Shown: in pieces, positions 57,045 to 64,000 of the stretch
Layout of the letters: each line of letters opens with the position of its first letter
How positions within the stretch are numbered: position 1 is the first letter of the stretch
Source: Qipengyuania gelatinilytica
GTDB taxonomy: Bacteria > Pseudomonadota > Alphaproteobacteria > Sphingomonadales > Sphingomonadaceae
Assembly: GCF_019711315.1 (NCBI RefSeq)
Contig: NZ_CP081294.1
Span: 1-64,000 of the forward strand
Length of the DNA stretch: 64,000 bases
Direction: 5' to 3'
Notes under the pieces: model-generated
The model's input: the letters and a program-made list of their open reading frames with translations, nothing else
The model's database searches: none
Told to the model about the DNA's origin: nothing
Program-made: the position numbers and the translations under genes

Positions 57045-57671
57045 CTAGGCCTTGCCGAGAGCATCCGCGACCGCCTCGATCGCAGCGGAAATCGCTTCCT
57101 CCTTGCCCAGCGCGCTGGTGTCGATGACCATGGCGTCCGCTGCGGGCACGAGGGGGGCGACATCGCGGTTGCGGTCGCGCTCGTCGCGGCGGCGCAGGTC
57201 GTCCTGGATTTCCAGGAGCGTCACTTTCACGCCCCGTCCGCGCATTTCGAGAAAGCGGCGCTGTGCGCGGGCCTCGACGCTGGCCGTGATGAAGAGCTTG
57301 GCTTCGGCTTCGGGCGCGATCACCGTCCCGATGTCCCTTCCGTCGAGCACGGCACCGCCTTCCTGCGTGGCGAAACCGCGCTGGCGTTCGTAGAGCGCCT
57401 GACGCACGGCGGGATGGACCGAGACGCGGCTTGCCAGACCGCCGGTATCCTCGTCGCGCAAGTGCGGATCGTCGAGCAGGCTGTCCGGGAAGCTCGTGGC
57501 GGCCAGCGCGTCGCCGCCGTCATCTGGATCGCCACCGTCAAGGAACACCTGCCGACCGACTGCGCGATAGAGCAGCCCCGTGTCGAGATGCGGCAAGCCG
57601 AAGTGCTCGGCCAGCGCCTTGGCAATGGTGCCCTTTCCCGAGGCGGTCGGTCCGTCGACGGCGATGATCAT
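57045..57671 (-). CDS. cmk: Cytidylate kinase
   Basis: This 208-aa NMP kinase has P-loop [24 protein letters not shown] (residues 2-25), the CMP-binding HLDTGLLYRAVG, and a later GRDIGTVIAPEAEAKLFITAS block with DGRDIGTV, the family signature. Its ATG overlaps the stop of the upstream three-helix membrane gene (ATGA, 57668-57671). Confidence 0.96.
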   Translation of the reverse strand: MIIAVDGPTASGKGTIAKALAEHFGLPHLDTGLLYRAVGRQVFLDGGDPDDGGDALAATSFPDSLLDDPHLRDEDTGGLASRVSVHPAVRQALYERQRGFATQEGGAVLDGRDIGTVIAPEAEAKLFITASVEARAQRRFLEMRGRGVKVTLLEIQDDLRRRDERDRNRDVAPLVPAADAMVIDTSALGKEEAISAAIEAVADALGKA

Positions 57672-57925
57672 GTGCGACTCCTGCGGCTTTTCAGTCCCTT
57701 CGCCAAGCCCCAGATGGCAATCGCTGCCCAGAAGCCTTCGAGAACGAGGCTCGGCCAATTGGTATGAACGACCAGCGAGACGGTCAGCAAGGCGGCACCC
57801 GTCAAATTGGTGCCATGCAGGATGAAGGGGTTCGGCTCGTCCTTGTAGGTCAGATAGGCGTAGGCGCCGATGATGCAGGCCGTGCCGACGAAGCCGACCA
57901 TGCTCGCCCAGTCGAGACCGGTCAC
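57668..57925 (-). CDS. CBU_0592-like three-helix membrane protein
   Basis: The 85-aa protein has three hydrophobic segments (about residues 8-26, 38-55 and 62-77). [37 protein letters not shown] and [17 protein letters not shown] match the pattern of the small CBU_0592 family. The function is unknown. It is coupled on both sides: its ATG overlaps the aroA stop and its stop overlaps the cmk ATG, both ATGA. Confidence 0.82.
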   Translation of the reverse strand: MTGLDWASMVGFVGTACIIGAYAYLTYKDEPNPFILHGTNLTGAALLTVSLVVHTNWPSLVLEGFWAAIAIWGLAKGLKSRRSRT

Positions 57926-59229
57926 GAGGCAGCCTCGTCGAGCAGAGCAGTGAAGTTCGGGAAGCTGGTGGCGATCGGTTCGGTGCTGTCGACTTCTACT
58001 CCGGCCTTGCTGGCAAGACCGGCGACGGCCATGCTCATCGCGATACGGTGATCGAGGTGCGTGGTGATCACGCCGCCACCGGGCAGGGCCTTGCCGCCGC
58101 TACCGCGAATGACGAGGCCGTCGTCACGTTCTTCGACATCGGCGCCTGCCAGTTTGAGGGCTGCTGCCATCGCAGCGAGGCGGTCGCTTTCCTTCACGCG
58201 CAGTTCCTCTAGGCCGGTCGTAACCGTCGTTCCTTGCGCAAGCGCGGCGGCGACGAACAGCACGGGAAACTCGTCGATCATGCTCGGCGCGATTGAAGGG
58301 TCGACCTCGATGCCCTTGAGCTGCGCATGGCGCACGCGAAGGTCAGCCACCGGCTCCCCGCCGACTTCGCGCTCTTCGAGATAGTCGATGCTTGCGCCCA
58401 TCTGGCCAAGCACGCGGAAAATGCCGTCGCGGGTCGGGTTTAGGCCGACATTCTCGATCACGAGATCGCTGCCCGGCACGATGCTGGCCGCAACGGCAAA
58501 GAATGCTGCTGACGAGGGGTCGCCCGGAACGGTGATGTCGCAAGGTTCGAGGTCGCAGGGACCGGTCAGTTTGATGATCCGTTCGCCGTCGCGCTCTTCG
58601 ACCTGCACGTCGACGCCGAAGCCGCGCAGCATCCGCTCGGTATGGTCGCGCGTGGGCACCGGTTCGATCACCTTGGTCGTGCCGGGCGTATTGAGACCGG
58701 CGAGCAGCACGGCGCTCTTCACCTGTGCCGATGCCACAGGCAGCCGGTAGCTGATCGGGACGGCGGGCTGGAGGCCTTGCATGACCAGCGGCAGCGTACC
58801 GCCGGGGGAGGAGGTGAAGCTGGCGCCCATGGCCGACAGCGGGTCGATGACGCGGCCCATCGGGCGCTTGGACAGGCTGGCGTCGCCCGTGAAGGTCGCG
58901 GTGATGCCATGGCTCGCGACCAGGCCCATGAGCAGCCGGGTCGAAGTGCCCGAATTGCCCATGTCGAGCGCCTGTTGCGGCTGGAGCAGCGTGCCGACAC
59001 CCACGCCGTCGACGATCCAGTCGTCGCCATCCTTCTCGATCCTCGCGCCCATCGCCCGCAGCGCGGCGGCCGTGGCGAGCACGTCCTCGCCTTCCAGCAG
59101 GCCCGAGATGCGGCTGCGGCCCACTGCCAGGGCGCCGAACATGAGCGATCGGTGGCTGATCGACTTGTCTCCCGGCACGCGGATGCGTCCGGTCAGCGGG
59201 CCACGGGAAGAAAATCGGTGCGATGTCAC
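57922..59229 (-). CDS. aroA: 3-phosphoshikimate 1-carboxyvinyltransferase (EPSP synthase, class II)
   Basis: This 435-aa enzyme of chorismate synthesis has [18 protein letters not shown] (Lys/PEP site), [63 protein letters not shown] and [13 protein letters not shown]. This is the class II (Agrobacterium CP4-like) pattern. The glyphosate-site Gly is present (NSGT), where the tolerant CP4 enzyme has Ala. The start is uncertain: GTG 59229 gives the family N-terminus; ATG 59271 adds 14 residues. Confidence 0.95.
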   Translation of the reverse strand: MTSHRFSSRGPLTGRIRVPGDKSISHRSLMFGALAVGRSRISGLLEGEDVLATAAALRAMGARIEKDGDDWIVDGVGVGTLLQPQQALDMGNSGTSTRLLMGLVASHGITATFTGDASLSKRPMGRVIDPLSAMGASFTSSPGGTLPLVMQGLQPAVPISYRLPVASAQVKSAVLLAGLNTPGTTKVIEPVPTRDHTERMLRGFGVDVQVEERDGERIIKLTGPCDLEPCDITVPGDPSSAAFFAVAASIVPGSDLVIENVGLNPTRDGIFRVLGQMGASIDYLEEREVGGEPVADLRVRHAQLKGIEVDPSIAPSMIDEFPVLFVAAALAQGTTVTTGLEELRVKESDRLAAMAAALKLAGADVEERDDGLVIRGSGGKALPGGGVITTHLDHRIAMSMAVAGLASKAGVEVDSTEPIATSFPNFTALLDEAAS

Positions 59230-59393
59230 GAAAGCGTATCCATATATGGCCTGCGCTTTGACAGCGCCCATGCACTCTGGCAAGGCGCGCGCGCTATCGA
59301 TTCCTCCCCCTTTACTTTAGGGCGATGGAGTCCATCTTTATTCGAGAATTCCAGCCTCGCCCGTCCGGCGGGGCCAGCATCCAAGGATTACAC

Positions 59394-59738
59394 ATGGTCA
59401 AACCTGAATGGGGCACCAAGCGCACCTGCCCTAACTGCGGCACCCGCTTCTACGATCTGAACAAGGAAAATCCCGTCACCTGCATCGAATGCGGTGAAGA
59501 GTGGACGCCCGAACCCGTGCTCAAGTCCAAGCAGCCGATCCTTGCAGAGGACGAAGCCAAGAAGAAGAAGGACGCCGAAGCCGATAGCGATCTGGGCGGC
59601 GACGATGATGACGATCTGGATATCGACATCGACGAAGACGATGATTCCCCCGACAATGAAGTCGACCTTGGCGGCGACGACGACCTCGGTGTCGAGACCA
59701 AGTCCAAGGGCGACGACGACGGCGCGGACGAAAGCTGA
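59394..59738 (+). CDS. FYDLN-acid domain protein (TIGR02300 family)
   Basis: The 114-aa protein has a zinc ribbon with CPNCGTRFYDLNKENPVTCIECGEEW (residues 12-37), then a strongly acidic, repetitive Asp/Glu tail (about 60-114). This is the alphaproteobacterial TIGR02300 family; its role is unknown. The start was placed at ATG MVKPEWGTKRTC; an upstream frame to 59325 has no similarity. It is divergent from aroA and upstream of tRNA-Ala. Confidence 0.92.
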   Translation: MVKPEWGTKRTCPNCGTRFYDLNKENPVTCIECGEEWTPEPVLKSKQPILAEDEAKKKKDAEADSDLGGDDDDDLDIDIDEDDDSPDNEVDLGGDDDLGVETKSKGDDDGADES

Positions 59739-59756
59739 TTTAGCTTAAAATAGCTG

Positions 59757-59798
59757 TTGCATTGCGGGAGGACCCCTTATATTGGGCGCCTCCCGCAA
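59757..59798 (+). promoter_or_regulatory. Probable tRNA-Ala promoter with 10-bp inverted repeat
   Basis: TTGCAT (59757-59762) and TATATT (59778-59783) give a 15-bp spaced promoter. TTGCGGGAGG (59762-59771) and CCTCCCGCAA (59789-59798) are perfect 10-bp arms that bracket the -10. No T-run follows, so it is not a terminator of the gene before it. Confidence 0.42.
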
Positions 59799-59841
59799 GG
59801 GCAGTGCACCATCCCAGGATGCGCTGTATCGAAAATGGCAC

Positions 59842-59917
<76 letters not shown>

Positions 59918-60014
59918 TTTTCCCGGATTTGATGGTAGCAGGCCGTGGCGACGGCTGCGGTCTGCTTCCACCACACCCGGGATAAAGCTTGGGTTTCCAT
60001 AGGGGTACGCCCCA
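59918..60014 (+). other. 97-nt trailer between tRNA-Ala and its terminator
   Basis: The stretch after the tRNA CCA and before the terminator contains no ORF of note. It has short GC-rich complementary parts (GTGGCGACGGCTGCGG, and CCCGG / CCGGG). It may be a removed tRNA 3' trailer or carry a small RNA. Confidence 0.3.
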
Positions 60015-60049
60015 CGCTGGCCGACGAGTTCTCGTCCGCCGGCGTTTTT
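60015..60049 (+). terminator. Rho-independent terminator downstream of tRNA-Ala
   Basis: CGCTGGC-C-GACGAG-TT-CTCGTC-C-GCCGGCG forms 13 pairs with one C-C mismatch and a 2-nt loop, followed by TTTTT. Confidence 0.85.
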
Positions 60050-60070
60050 CGCGTTTTCGGGAGTTTCCCA

Positions 60071-60093
60071 GAAAAAGTGGCTCCCACTTTTTC
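60071..60093. repeat. Palindromic repeat GAAAAAGTGG-N3-CCACTTTTTC
   Basis: Perfect 10-bp arms with loop CTC. It resembles the abundant short palindromes that are scattered between genes of alphaproteobacterial genomes, though only one copy was seen here. It overlaps the -35 of the ffh promoter by its right arm. Confidence 0.55.
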
Positions 60094-60119
60094 GGTTCGG
60101 GAAGCGACCAGACAATAAT
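60091..60119 (+). promoter_or_regulatory. Predicted promoter of ffh
   Basis: TTCGGT (60091-60096), 17 bp, AATAAT (60114-60119). Initiation near 60126 leaves a short leader with an AAGGAG Shine-Dalgarno before the ATG at 60158. Confidence 0.4.
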
Positions 60120-60157
60120 TTCGGGCCTTTCGAGGTTCGGCAAGGAGTAGAACACAC

Positions 60158-61654
60158 ATGTTCGACAATCTGTCCGACCGGCTCGGTAATGTCTTTGACA
60201 AGCTCAAGGGCCGCGGCGCGCTATCCGAAAACGACGTGCGCGAGGCCATGCGCGAAGTGCGCATCGCGCTGCTCGAAGCCGATGTCGCGCTGCCCGTCGT
60301 TCGCCGTTTCATCGATGCGGTCACCGAAAAGGCGATCGGTTCGGAAGTCCTGAAGTCGGTCACCCCCGGCCAGCAGGTCGTCAAGATCGTCAATGACGAG
60401 CTGGTCGAAATGCTCGGCGGCACGGGCGACGATGCCGAACCGCGCGAACTGAACCTCAACGCCAAGCCCCCGGTCGTCATCATGATGGTCGGCCTCCAGG
60501 GCTCGGGTAAGACGACCACGACCGCCAAGCTGGGCAAGCTCCTCAAGGAGAAGCACGGCAAGAAGTCGATGATGGCCTCGCTCGACGTCAATCGTCCGGC
60601 CGCGCAGGAACAGCTCAAGGTGCTGGGCGAGCAGGTCGATGTCGCGACCCTGCCGATCGTCCCGGGCCAGCAGCCGGTCGATATCGCACGCCGCGCGATG
60701 GAAGCTGCCAAGCTGCAGGCTGCCGACGTGCTGCTGCTCGATACCGCGGGCCGCCTCCATGTCGATGAAGCGCTGATGGCCGAGATGAAGGCGATCAACG
60801 CCGTTTCCGCGCCGACCGAAGTGCTGCTGGTCGTCGACAGCCTGACCGGTCAGGACGCGGTCAACGTTGCGCAGAGCTTTACCGGCGAAGTGCCGCTGAC
60901 CGGCGTGGTCCTGACGCGGATGGACGGCGATGCACGCGGCGGTGCGGCGCTCTCGATGCGCTATGTCACCGGCAAGCCGGTCAAGTTTGCCGGTACGGGC
61001 GAGAAGCTCGACGCGATCGAGGCATTCGATCCCAGCCGTGTTGCCGGCCGCATCCTCGGCATGGGCGACGTGGTCAGCCTCGTCGAGAAGGCGGCCGCCA
61101 CGATCAAGGAAGAAGAGGCCGAAGCGCTCGCCAAGAAGATGGCGAAGGGCGAGTTCGACCTCGACGACCTGCGCATGCAACTTAGGCAGATGCAAAGCAT
61201 GGGCGGCCTCGGCGCGCTCGCGGGCATGATGCCGGGCATGAAGAAGGCCAAGGCCGCGATGCAGGCTTCGGGCATGGACGACAAGGTCCTGCTCCATATG
61301 GACGCCATCATCGGATCGATGACGCCCAAGGAGCGCAAGCTGCCCAAGCTGCTGAATGCCAAGCGCAAGAAGCGCGTGGCGGCCGGTTCGGGCACCCAGG
61401 TGCAGGACGTGAACAAGGTGCTCAAGATGCACCAGGAAATGGCCAAGGCCATGAAGCAGATCAAGAAGATGGGCGGCCTCAAGGGTCTCGGCGCGCTGTT
61501 CGGCAAGGGCGGCATGGGTGCCGCGATGCCCGGACTTGGCGGACCGGGCGGCGGCATGGGCGGCCTGCCGGGTCTCGGCGGCGGAGGTAAGGGGCCTTCG
61601 GTCGATCCCGACACGCTGCCTGCCGACCTGCGTGACATGTTGAACAAGAAATAA
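60158..61654 (+). CDS. ffh: Signal recognition particle protein Ffh (SRP54)
   Basis: This 498-aa GTPase delivers signal-anchored nascent chains to FtsY. The N domain covers residues 1-90. The G domain has GLQGSGKTTTTAKLGKL (about 112-128), DVNRPAAQEQL, DTAGRLHVDE and VLTRMDGDARGGAAL. The Met-rich M domain starts at about 330 (MQSMGGLGALAGMMPGMKKAKA). The C-terminal Gly/Met-rich tail (GGMGAAMPGLGGPGGGMGG) is typical of this group. Confidence 0.97.
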   Translation: MFDNLSDRLGNVFDKLKGRGALSENDVREAMREVRIALLEADVALPVVRRFIDAVTEKAIGSEVLKSVTPGQQVVKIVNDELVEMLGGTGDDAEPRELNLNAKPPVVIMMVGLQGSGKTTTTAKLGKLLKEKHGKKSMMASLDVNRPAAQEQLKVLGEQVDVATLPIVPGQQPVDIARRAMEAAKLQAADVLLLDTAGRLHVDEALMAEMKAINAVSAPTEVLLVVDSLTGQDAVNVAQSFTGEVPLTGVVLTRMDGDARGGAALSMRYVTGKPVKFAGTGEKLDAIEAFDPSRVAGRILGMGDVVSLVEKAAATIKEEEAEALAKKMAKGEFDLDDLRMQLRQMQSMGGLGALAGMMPGMKKAKAAMQASGMDDKVLLHMDAIIGSMTPKERKLPKLLNAKRKKRVAAGSGTQVQDVNKVLKMHQEMAKAMKQIKKMGGLKGLGALFGKGGMGAAMPGLGGPGGGMGGLPGLGGGGKGPSVDPDTLPADLRDMLNKK

Positions 61655-61693
61655 CCGAAATTACAGAAATTTACATTCGAAAGGTGAAGTAAA

Positions 61694-62167
61694 ATGGCAG
61701 TTGCAATTCGTCTGTCGCGCGGTGGCGCGAAGAAGCGTCCTTACTACCGCATCGTCGTGTCGGACTCGCGCAGCCCGCGTGACGGCAAGTACCTCGAGCA
61801 GATCGGCACCTACAACCCGATGCTGCCGAAGGATTCGGGCGAGCGCGTGAAGCTCGACGAAGACCGTGCACGTCACTGGCTGTCGGTTGGCGCGACCCCG
61901 TCGGACCGCGTCCTTCGCTTCCTCGACGCCGCCGGCATCCTCGAGCGTGCACCGCGCAACAACCCCAAGAAGGGTGAGCCGGGCGAAGCCGCCAAGGAAC
62001 GCGCTGAAGAAAAGGCTGCCAAGGCTGCTGAAGCTGAAGAAGCTGCCAAGGCTGCTGAAGAAGAAGCCAAGGCCGCTGCCGAAGCTCCGGCTGAAGAAGC
62101 AGCTGCTGAAGAAGCACCGGCTGAAGAAGCCGCTGCCGAAGAAGCTACCGAAGACAAGGGCGAGTAA
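61694..62167 (+). CDS. rpsP: 30S ribosomal protein S16 with long Ala/Glu C-terminal tail
   Basis: Residues 1-88 are the normal S16 fold ([40 protein letters not shown]). Residues 89-157 are a low-complexity helix of A/E/K repeats, nearly as long as S16 itself, ending EDKGE. Extended S16 tails are known in alphaproteobacteria, but this one is long. The order ffh-rpsP-rimM is conserved; trmD and rplS would normally follow but do not. Confidence 0.95.
   Translation: MAVAIRLSRGGAKKRPYYRIVVSDSRSPRDGKYLEQIGTYNPMLPKDSGERVKLDEDRARHWLSVGATPSDRVLRFLDAAGILERAPRNNPKKGEPGEAAKERAEEKAAKAAEAEEAAKAAEEEAKAAAEAPAEEAAAEEAPAEEAAAEEATEDKGE
62005..62160 (+). repeat. Degenerate GCTGAAGAAGC-type repeats in the S16 tail
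   Basis: The DNA encoding the S16 tail is built from imperfect copies of GCTGAAGAAGC/GCCAAGGCTGC, consistent with slippage-driven growth of the Ala/Glu helix. Confidence 0.6.
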
Positions 62168-62175
62168 TCTCTCCC

Positions 62176-62661
62176 ATGCAGGACAAGCCCGTCACGCTGG
62201 CCGCCGTCACCGGTGCACATGGCGTGGCGGGCGAAGTCCGCCTGAAGCTGTTTGGCGAGGGGCTGGAAGGCCTCAAGCCGCACAAGAGCTTCAACGAGGG
62301 TAAACTCACCCTTTCCAAGGTCCGCAGCGACAACAAGGGCGGCGCTATCGCACGCTTCGCCGAAGTCACGGGCCGCAACGAAGCCGAGGCCCTGCGCGGC
62401 ACCGTGCTGACTGTCCCGCGCGAGGCACTTCCCTCGCTGGAAGAGGGCGAATTCTACTATTCCGACCTGCTCGACCTACCTGTCGTGACCGACAAGGGAG
62501 ACGAGGTCGGCCATGTCTGTGCGGTGGAGAATTTCGGCGCGACCGAGATCGTCGAGATCGAAAAGCCCGACGGCAAGAAATTCATGGTCCCGCTGACCGA
62601 GCAGGCCGTTCCCGACTGGGACAGCGAGAAACTGACCGTCAACGCCGACTTCGTCGACTAA
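62176..62661 (+). CDS. rimM: Ribosome maturation factor RimM
   Basis: This 161-aa protein has an N-terminal RimM domain ([20 protein letters not shown]) and a C-terminal PRC-barrel ([52 protein letters not shown]). It binds S19 and aids 16S rRNA processing. It is 8 bp after rpsP. Its stop overlaps the convergent oxidoreductase stop (62658-62661). Confidence 0.95.
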   Translation: MQDKPVTLAAVTGAHGVAGEVRLKLFGEGLEGLKPHKSFNEGKLTLSKVRSDNKGGAIARFAEVTGRNEAEALRGTVLTVPREALPSLEEGEFYYSDLLDLPVVTDKGDEVGHVCAVENFGATEIVEIEKPDGKKFMVPLTEQAVPDWDSEKLTVNADFVD

Positions 62662-63572
62662 CGACGCAGCGGCATCTTTTCCGCCAAGCGGTTGCGGATC
62701 GCTGTCGAAGCGACCCCGGCCTGGCCCATGGCATGGCTGATCTGGTCTAGCCCCACAACGACATCCCCCGCCGCAAACAGCCCGTTCACACTGGTTTCCA
62801 GGTGATCGCTGACCTCGATACAGCCTTCCTCGCTGACCTTCGCGCCGCATTTCTGCGCGAGGCCGGAACGGATGACGCTGCCGAGCGCGGGGTACATGGA
62901 ATCGAACCGCATCCGCCCCTCGGCGGTATCGAACGCGATGCGTCCTTCCTCGATCGCGAAATCCCCGCAGGGTCCTGCAACCCGTTTGATGCCAGCGCCG
63001 TCCAGAACCTTGCTGCATGCATCGGACAGATCATGGTCTCCCCCCGGCGAAACCAGCGTAATGTCGTCGGTGAATGTGCGGATGAACTGCGCTTCGGCGG
63101 TGCCGTGGTCGCCTGTGCCGATCACCGCGACTGTCTTGTCGGTGACCTCATAGCCGTCGCACACCGGGCAATAGCGGATCAGCCCGCGTGACAAGGCCTC
63201 GTCATGGAGCTGGTCGTCGATGCCTTCGGGGCGGTTGTTCACCACGCCCGTTGCCAGCAGGACCGTTCGCGCGCGATATTCCTCGTCGCCGCACGTAACC
63301 GTGAAGCACTCGTCCGGCTTTGCCAAGTTCGTGACCCGCTTCGGTTCTCGCAAGGCGCCATACTTAGCGGCCTGCTCGCGCATCCTCTCGAGCAGTTCCT
63401 CGCCCTTGATACCGTCGGGAAAGCCGGCGTGATTGTGGCTCATCGGGATCCAGCTGGCGCGGCTCGTTCCGCAGTCGAACAGACGGATGTCGAGATGGTA
63501 GCGCGCGAGATATATTGCGGCGGTCAGGCCTGCGGGGCCTGCGCCCACGATGATGCAGTCATCCGGTTTCAT
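62658..63572 (-). CDS. Thioredoxin-reductase-like NAD(P)/FAD oxidoreductase with CPVC motif
   Basis: The 304-aa protein has FAD motif [20 protein letters not shown] (residues 6-25) and a TrxR-type NADPH fold with [20 protein letters not shown]. An active-site-like CxxC lies in [11 protein letters not shown] (C135, C138), and LFAAGDVV binds FAD near the C-terminus. The CPVC pair replaces the CATC of TrxR. It may reduce a different thiol or quinone partner, which is unknown. ATG 63572 was chosen; the longer frame lacks homology. Confidence 0.88.
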   Translation of the reverse strand: MKPDDCIIVGAGPAGLTAAIYLARYHLDIRLFDCGTSRASWIPMSHNHAGFPDGIKGEELLERMREQAAKYGALREPKRVTNLAKPDECFTVTCGDEEYRARTVLLATGVVNNRPEGIDDQLHDEALSRGLIRYCPVCDGYEVTDKTVAVIGTGDHGTAEAQFIRTFTDDITLVSPGGDHDLSDACSKVLDGAGIKRVAGPCGDFAIEEGRIAFDTAEGRMRFDSMYPALGSVIRSGLAQKCGAKVSEEGCIEVSDHLETSVNGLFAAGDVVVGLDQISHAMGQAGVASTAIRNRLAEKMPLRR

Positions 63573-63613
63573 GGCATTGATACGCGCAAGGGTGGGAAGG
63601 GTGCCAAAGTCGC

Positions 63614-63641
63614 TTGCAGAGCGCTGTGTTGCACATATAGA
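63614..63641 (+). promoter_or_regulatory. Predicted promoter of the gene starting at 63723
   Basis: TTGCAG (63614-63619), 16 bp, TATAGA (63636-63641) on the plus strand, in the 150-bp divergent gap. Confidence 0.4.
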
Positions 63642-63722
63642 ACGCCTCTTGCCCGGACCGGACGTGTCGGCCACGTTCCGGGCGACATTCGAGAAAGAAC
63701 TCGCTGGATTAAAAGGGGCCAC

Positions 63723-64000
63723 ATGATGATCGGCACCGCCGCACTCGTAATCGGGTCCTATGCCGCCATGAGCGCCAGCATGAGCGCATTCGTGGCCAAG
63801 GTGTCCCCGACCATCGGTCCGCGCCTGCGCCACCTGTTTGCGGGCGCCTCGCCGCTCGCAGTGCTCCTCGCCGTGCGCCTCGAAGGCGGGCCGAGCACCA
63901 CGCTCGACGGCATGGACCTGTTCTCGGCCGGCGGGCTCGTGGCGTTGGGCATCGTGACGTCGAGCGTGGTCGGGAAGGTCATTCCCACCGCGACTTCGGA
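63723..64000 (+). CDS. Membrane protein, 5' part (cut by window end)
   Basis: An open frame from ATG 63723 (or 63726) continues past the window end without a stop; 92 codons are visible. It begins [23 protein letters not shown]. Hydrophobic parts lie at about residues 3-22, 40-52 and 68-88 ([22 protein letters not shown]), so it is a membrane protein. AAAAGGGG precedes the ATG. The family is unrecognised. Confidence 0.7.
   Translation, partial: MMIGTAALVIGSYAAMSASMSAFVAKVSPTIGPRLRHLFAGASPLAVLLAVRLEGGPSTTLDGMDLFSAGGLVALGIVTSSVVGKVIPTATS

Noticed and set aside
59762..59798. Terminator of the FYDLN-acid gene
   Set aside because: The 10-bp inverted repeat has no T-run on the plus strand and contains the tRNA promoter -10.

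Overview
The window is a GC-rich stretch of an alphaproteobacterial chromosome, almost certainly order Sphingomonadales and most likely family Erythrobacteraceae (Erythrobacter/Qipengyuania-like). This rests on gene content and order: a stand-alone F0 operon atpI-atpB-atpE-b'-b without the F1 genes, COQ4-type quinone proteins, the long fungal/actinobacterial-type LeuA, class II EPSP synthase, and the conserved run FYDLN-acid protein / tRNA-Ala / aroA / cmk / rpsA. The family assignment is inference. No insertion sequence, prophage, integrase, CRISPR array or rRNA gene was seen, so the region reads as core chromosome with small lineage-specific genes inserted between housekeeping genes.

Layout. 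1-8.4 kb: tRNA-Glu, recJ, a flavodoxin-like protein, a small module with an AHH/HNH-type nuclease, nitronate monooxygenase, amidohydrolase, an M28 peptidase and a glycine-zipper stress-type protein. 8.4-17.9 kb: ten co-directional minus-strand genes that hold the branched-chain amino-acid pathway (ilvB, ilvN, ilvC, leuA) with an unknown 99-aa gene between ilvB and ilvN, plus miaA. leuA has what looks like an unannotated leucine leader peptide and attenuator. 17.9-21.2 kb: serB, then two COQ4-family paralogues flanking a nitroreductase. 21.2-27.1 kb: purL with small membrane and DUF genes, then xseB, ispA and coaD. 27.1-33.4 kb: cyclophilin, queA, an ABC-2 exporter, a DUF481 outer-membrane protein, tgt and an SDR. 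33.5-40.3 kb: S9 peptidase, M50B-like membrane peptidase, rpsD with a structured leader, a small outer-membrane protein, and a lapA-like/pyrF/GNAT/trpF operon. 40.3-49.6 kb: purB, a DUF3857/transglutaminase/TPR protein, radC and ydbH-ynbE-ydbL (envelope lipid transport). 49.7-52.4 kb: the F0 ATP synthase operon. 52.4-59.3 kb: gloB-quinone oxidoreductase, rpsA, a SYLF-like lipoprotein, cmk, a three-helix membrane protein and aroA. 59.4-64 kb: FYDLN-acid protein, tRNA-Ala, ffh, rpsP, rimM, a thioredoxin-reductase-like enzyme and a gene cut by the window end.

Many neighbours are joined by 4-base ATGA/GTGA/TTGA or 1-base TGATG overlaps, so translational coupling is common here. Queuosine synthesis (queA, tgt), pyrimidine/purine/tryptophan synthesis (pyrF, purL, purB, trpF) and protein targeting/translation (ffh, rpsP, rimM, rpsA, rpsD, miaA) are all represented.

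The most promising non-standard signals are the leuA leader peptide with mutually exclusive hairpins (10172-10271), the GC-rich hairpin at the 5' end of the ilvB transcript (16863-16896), the 99-aa gene coupled on both sides to ilvB and ilvN, the DUF4329 protein with a JAMM-like metal signature, the COQ4/nitroreductase/COQ4 block with operator-like dyads, and the rpsD leader hairpin. All calls come from reading the sequence; no database search was run.
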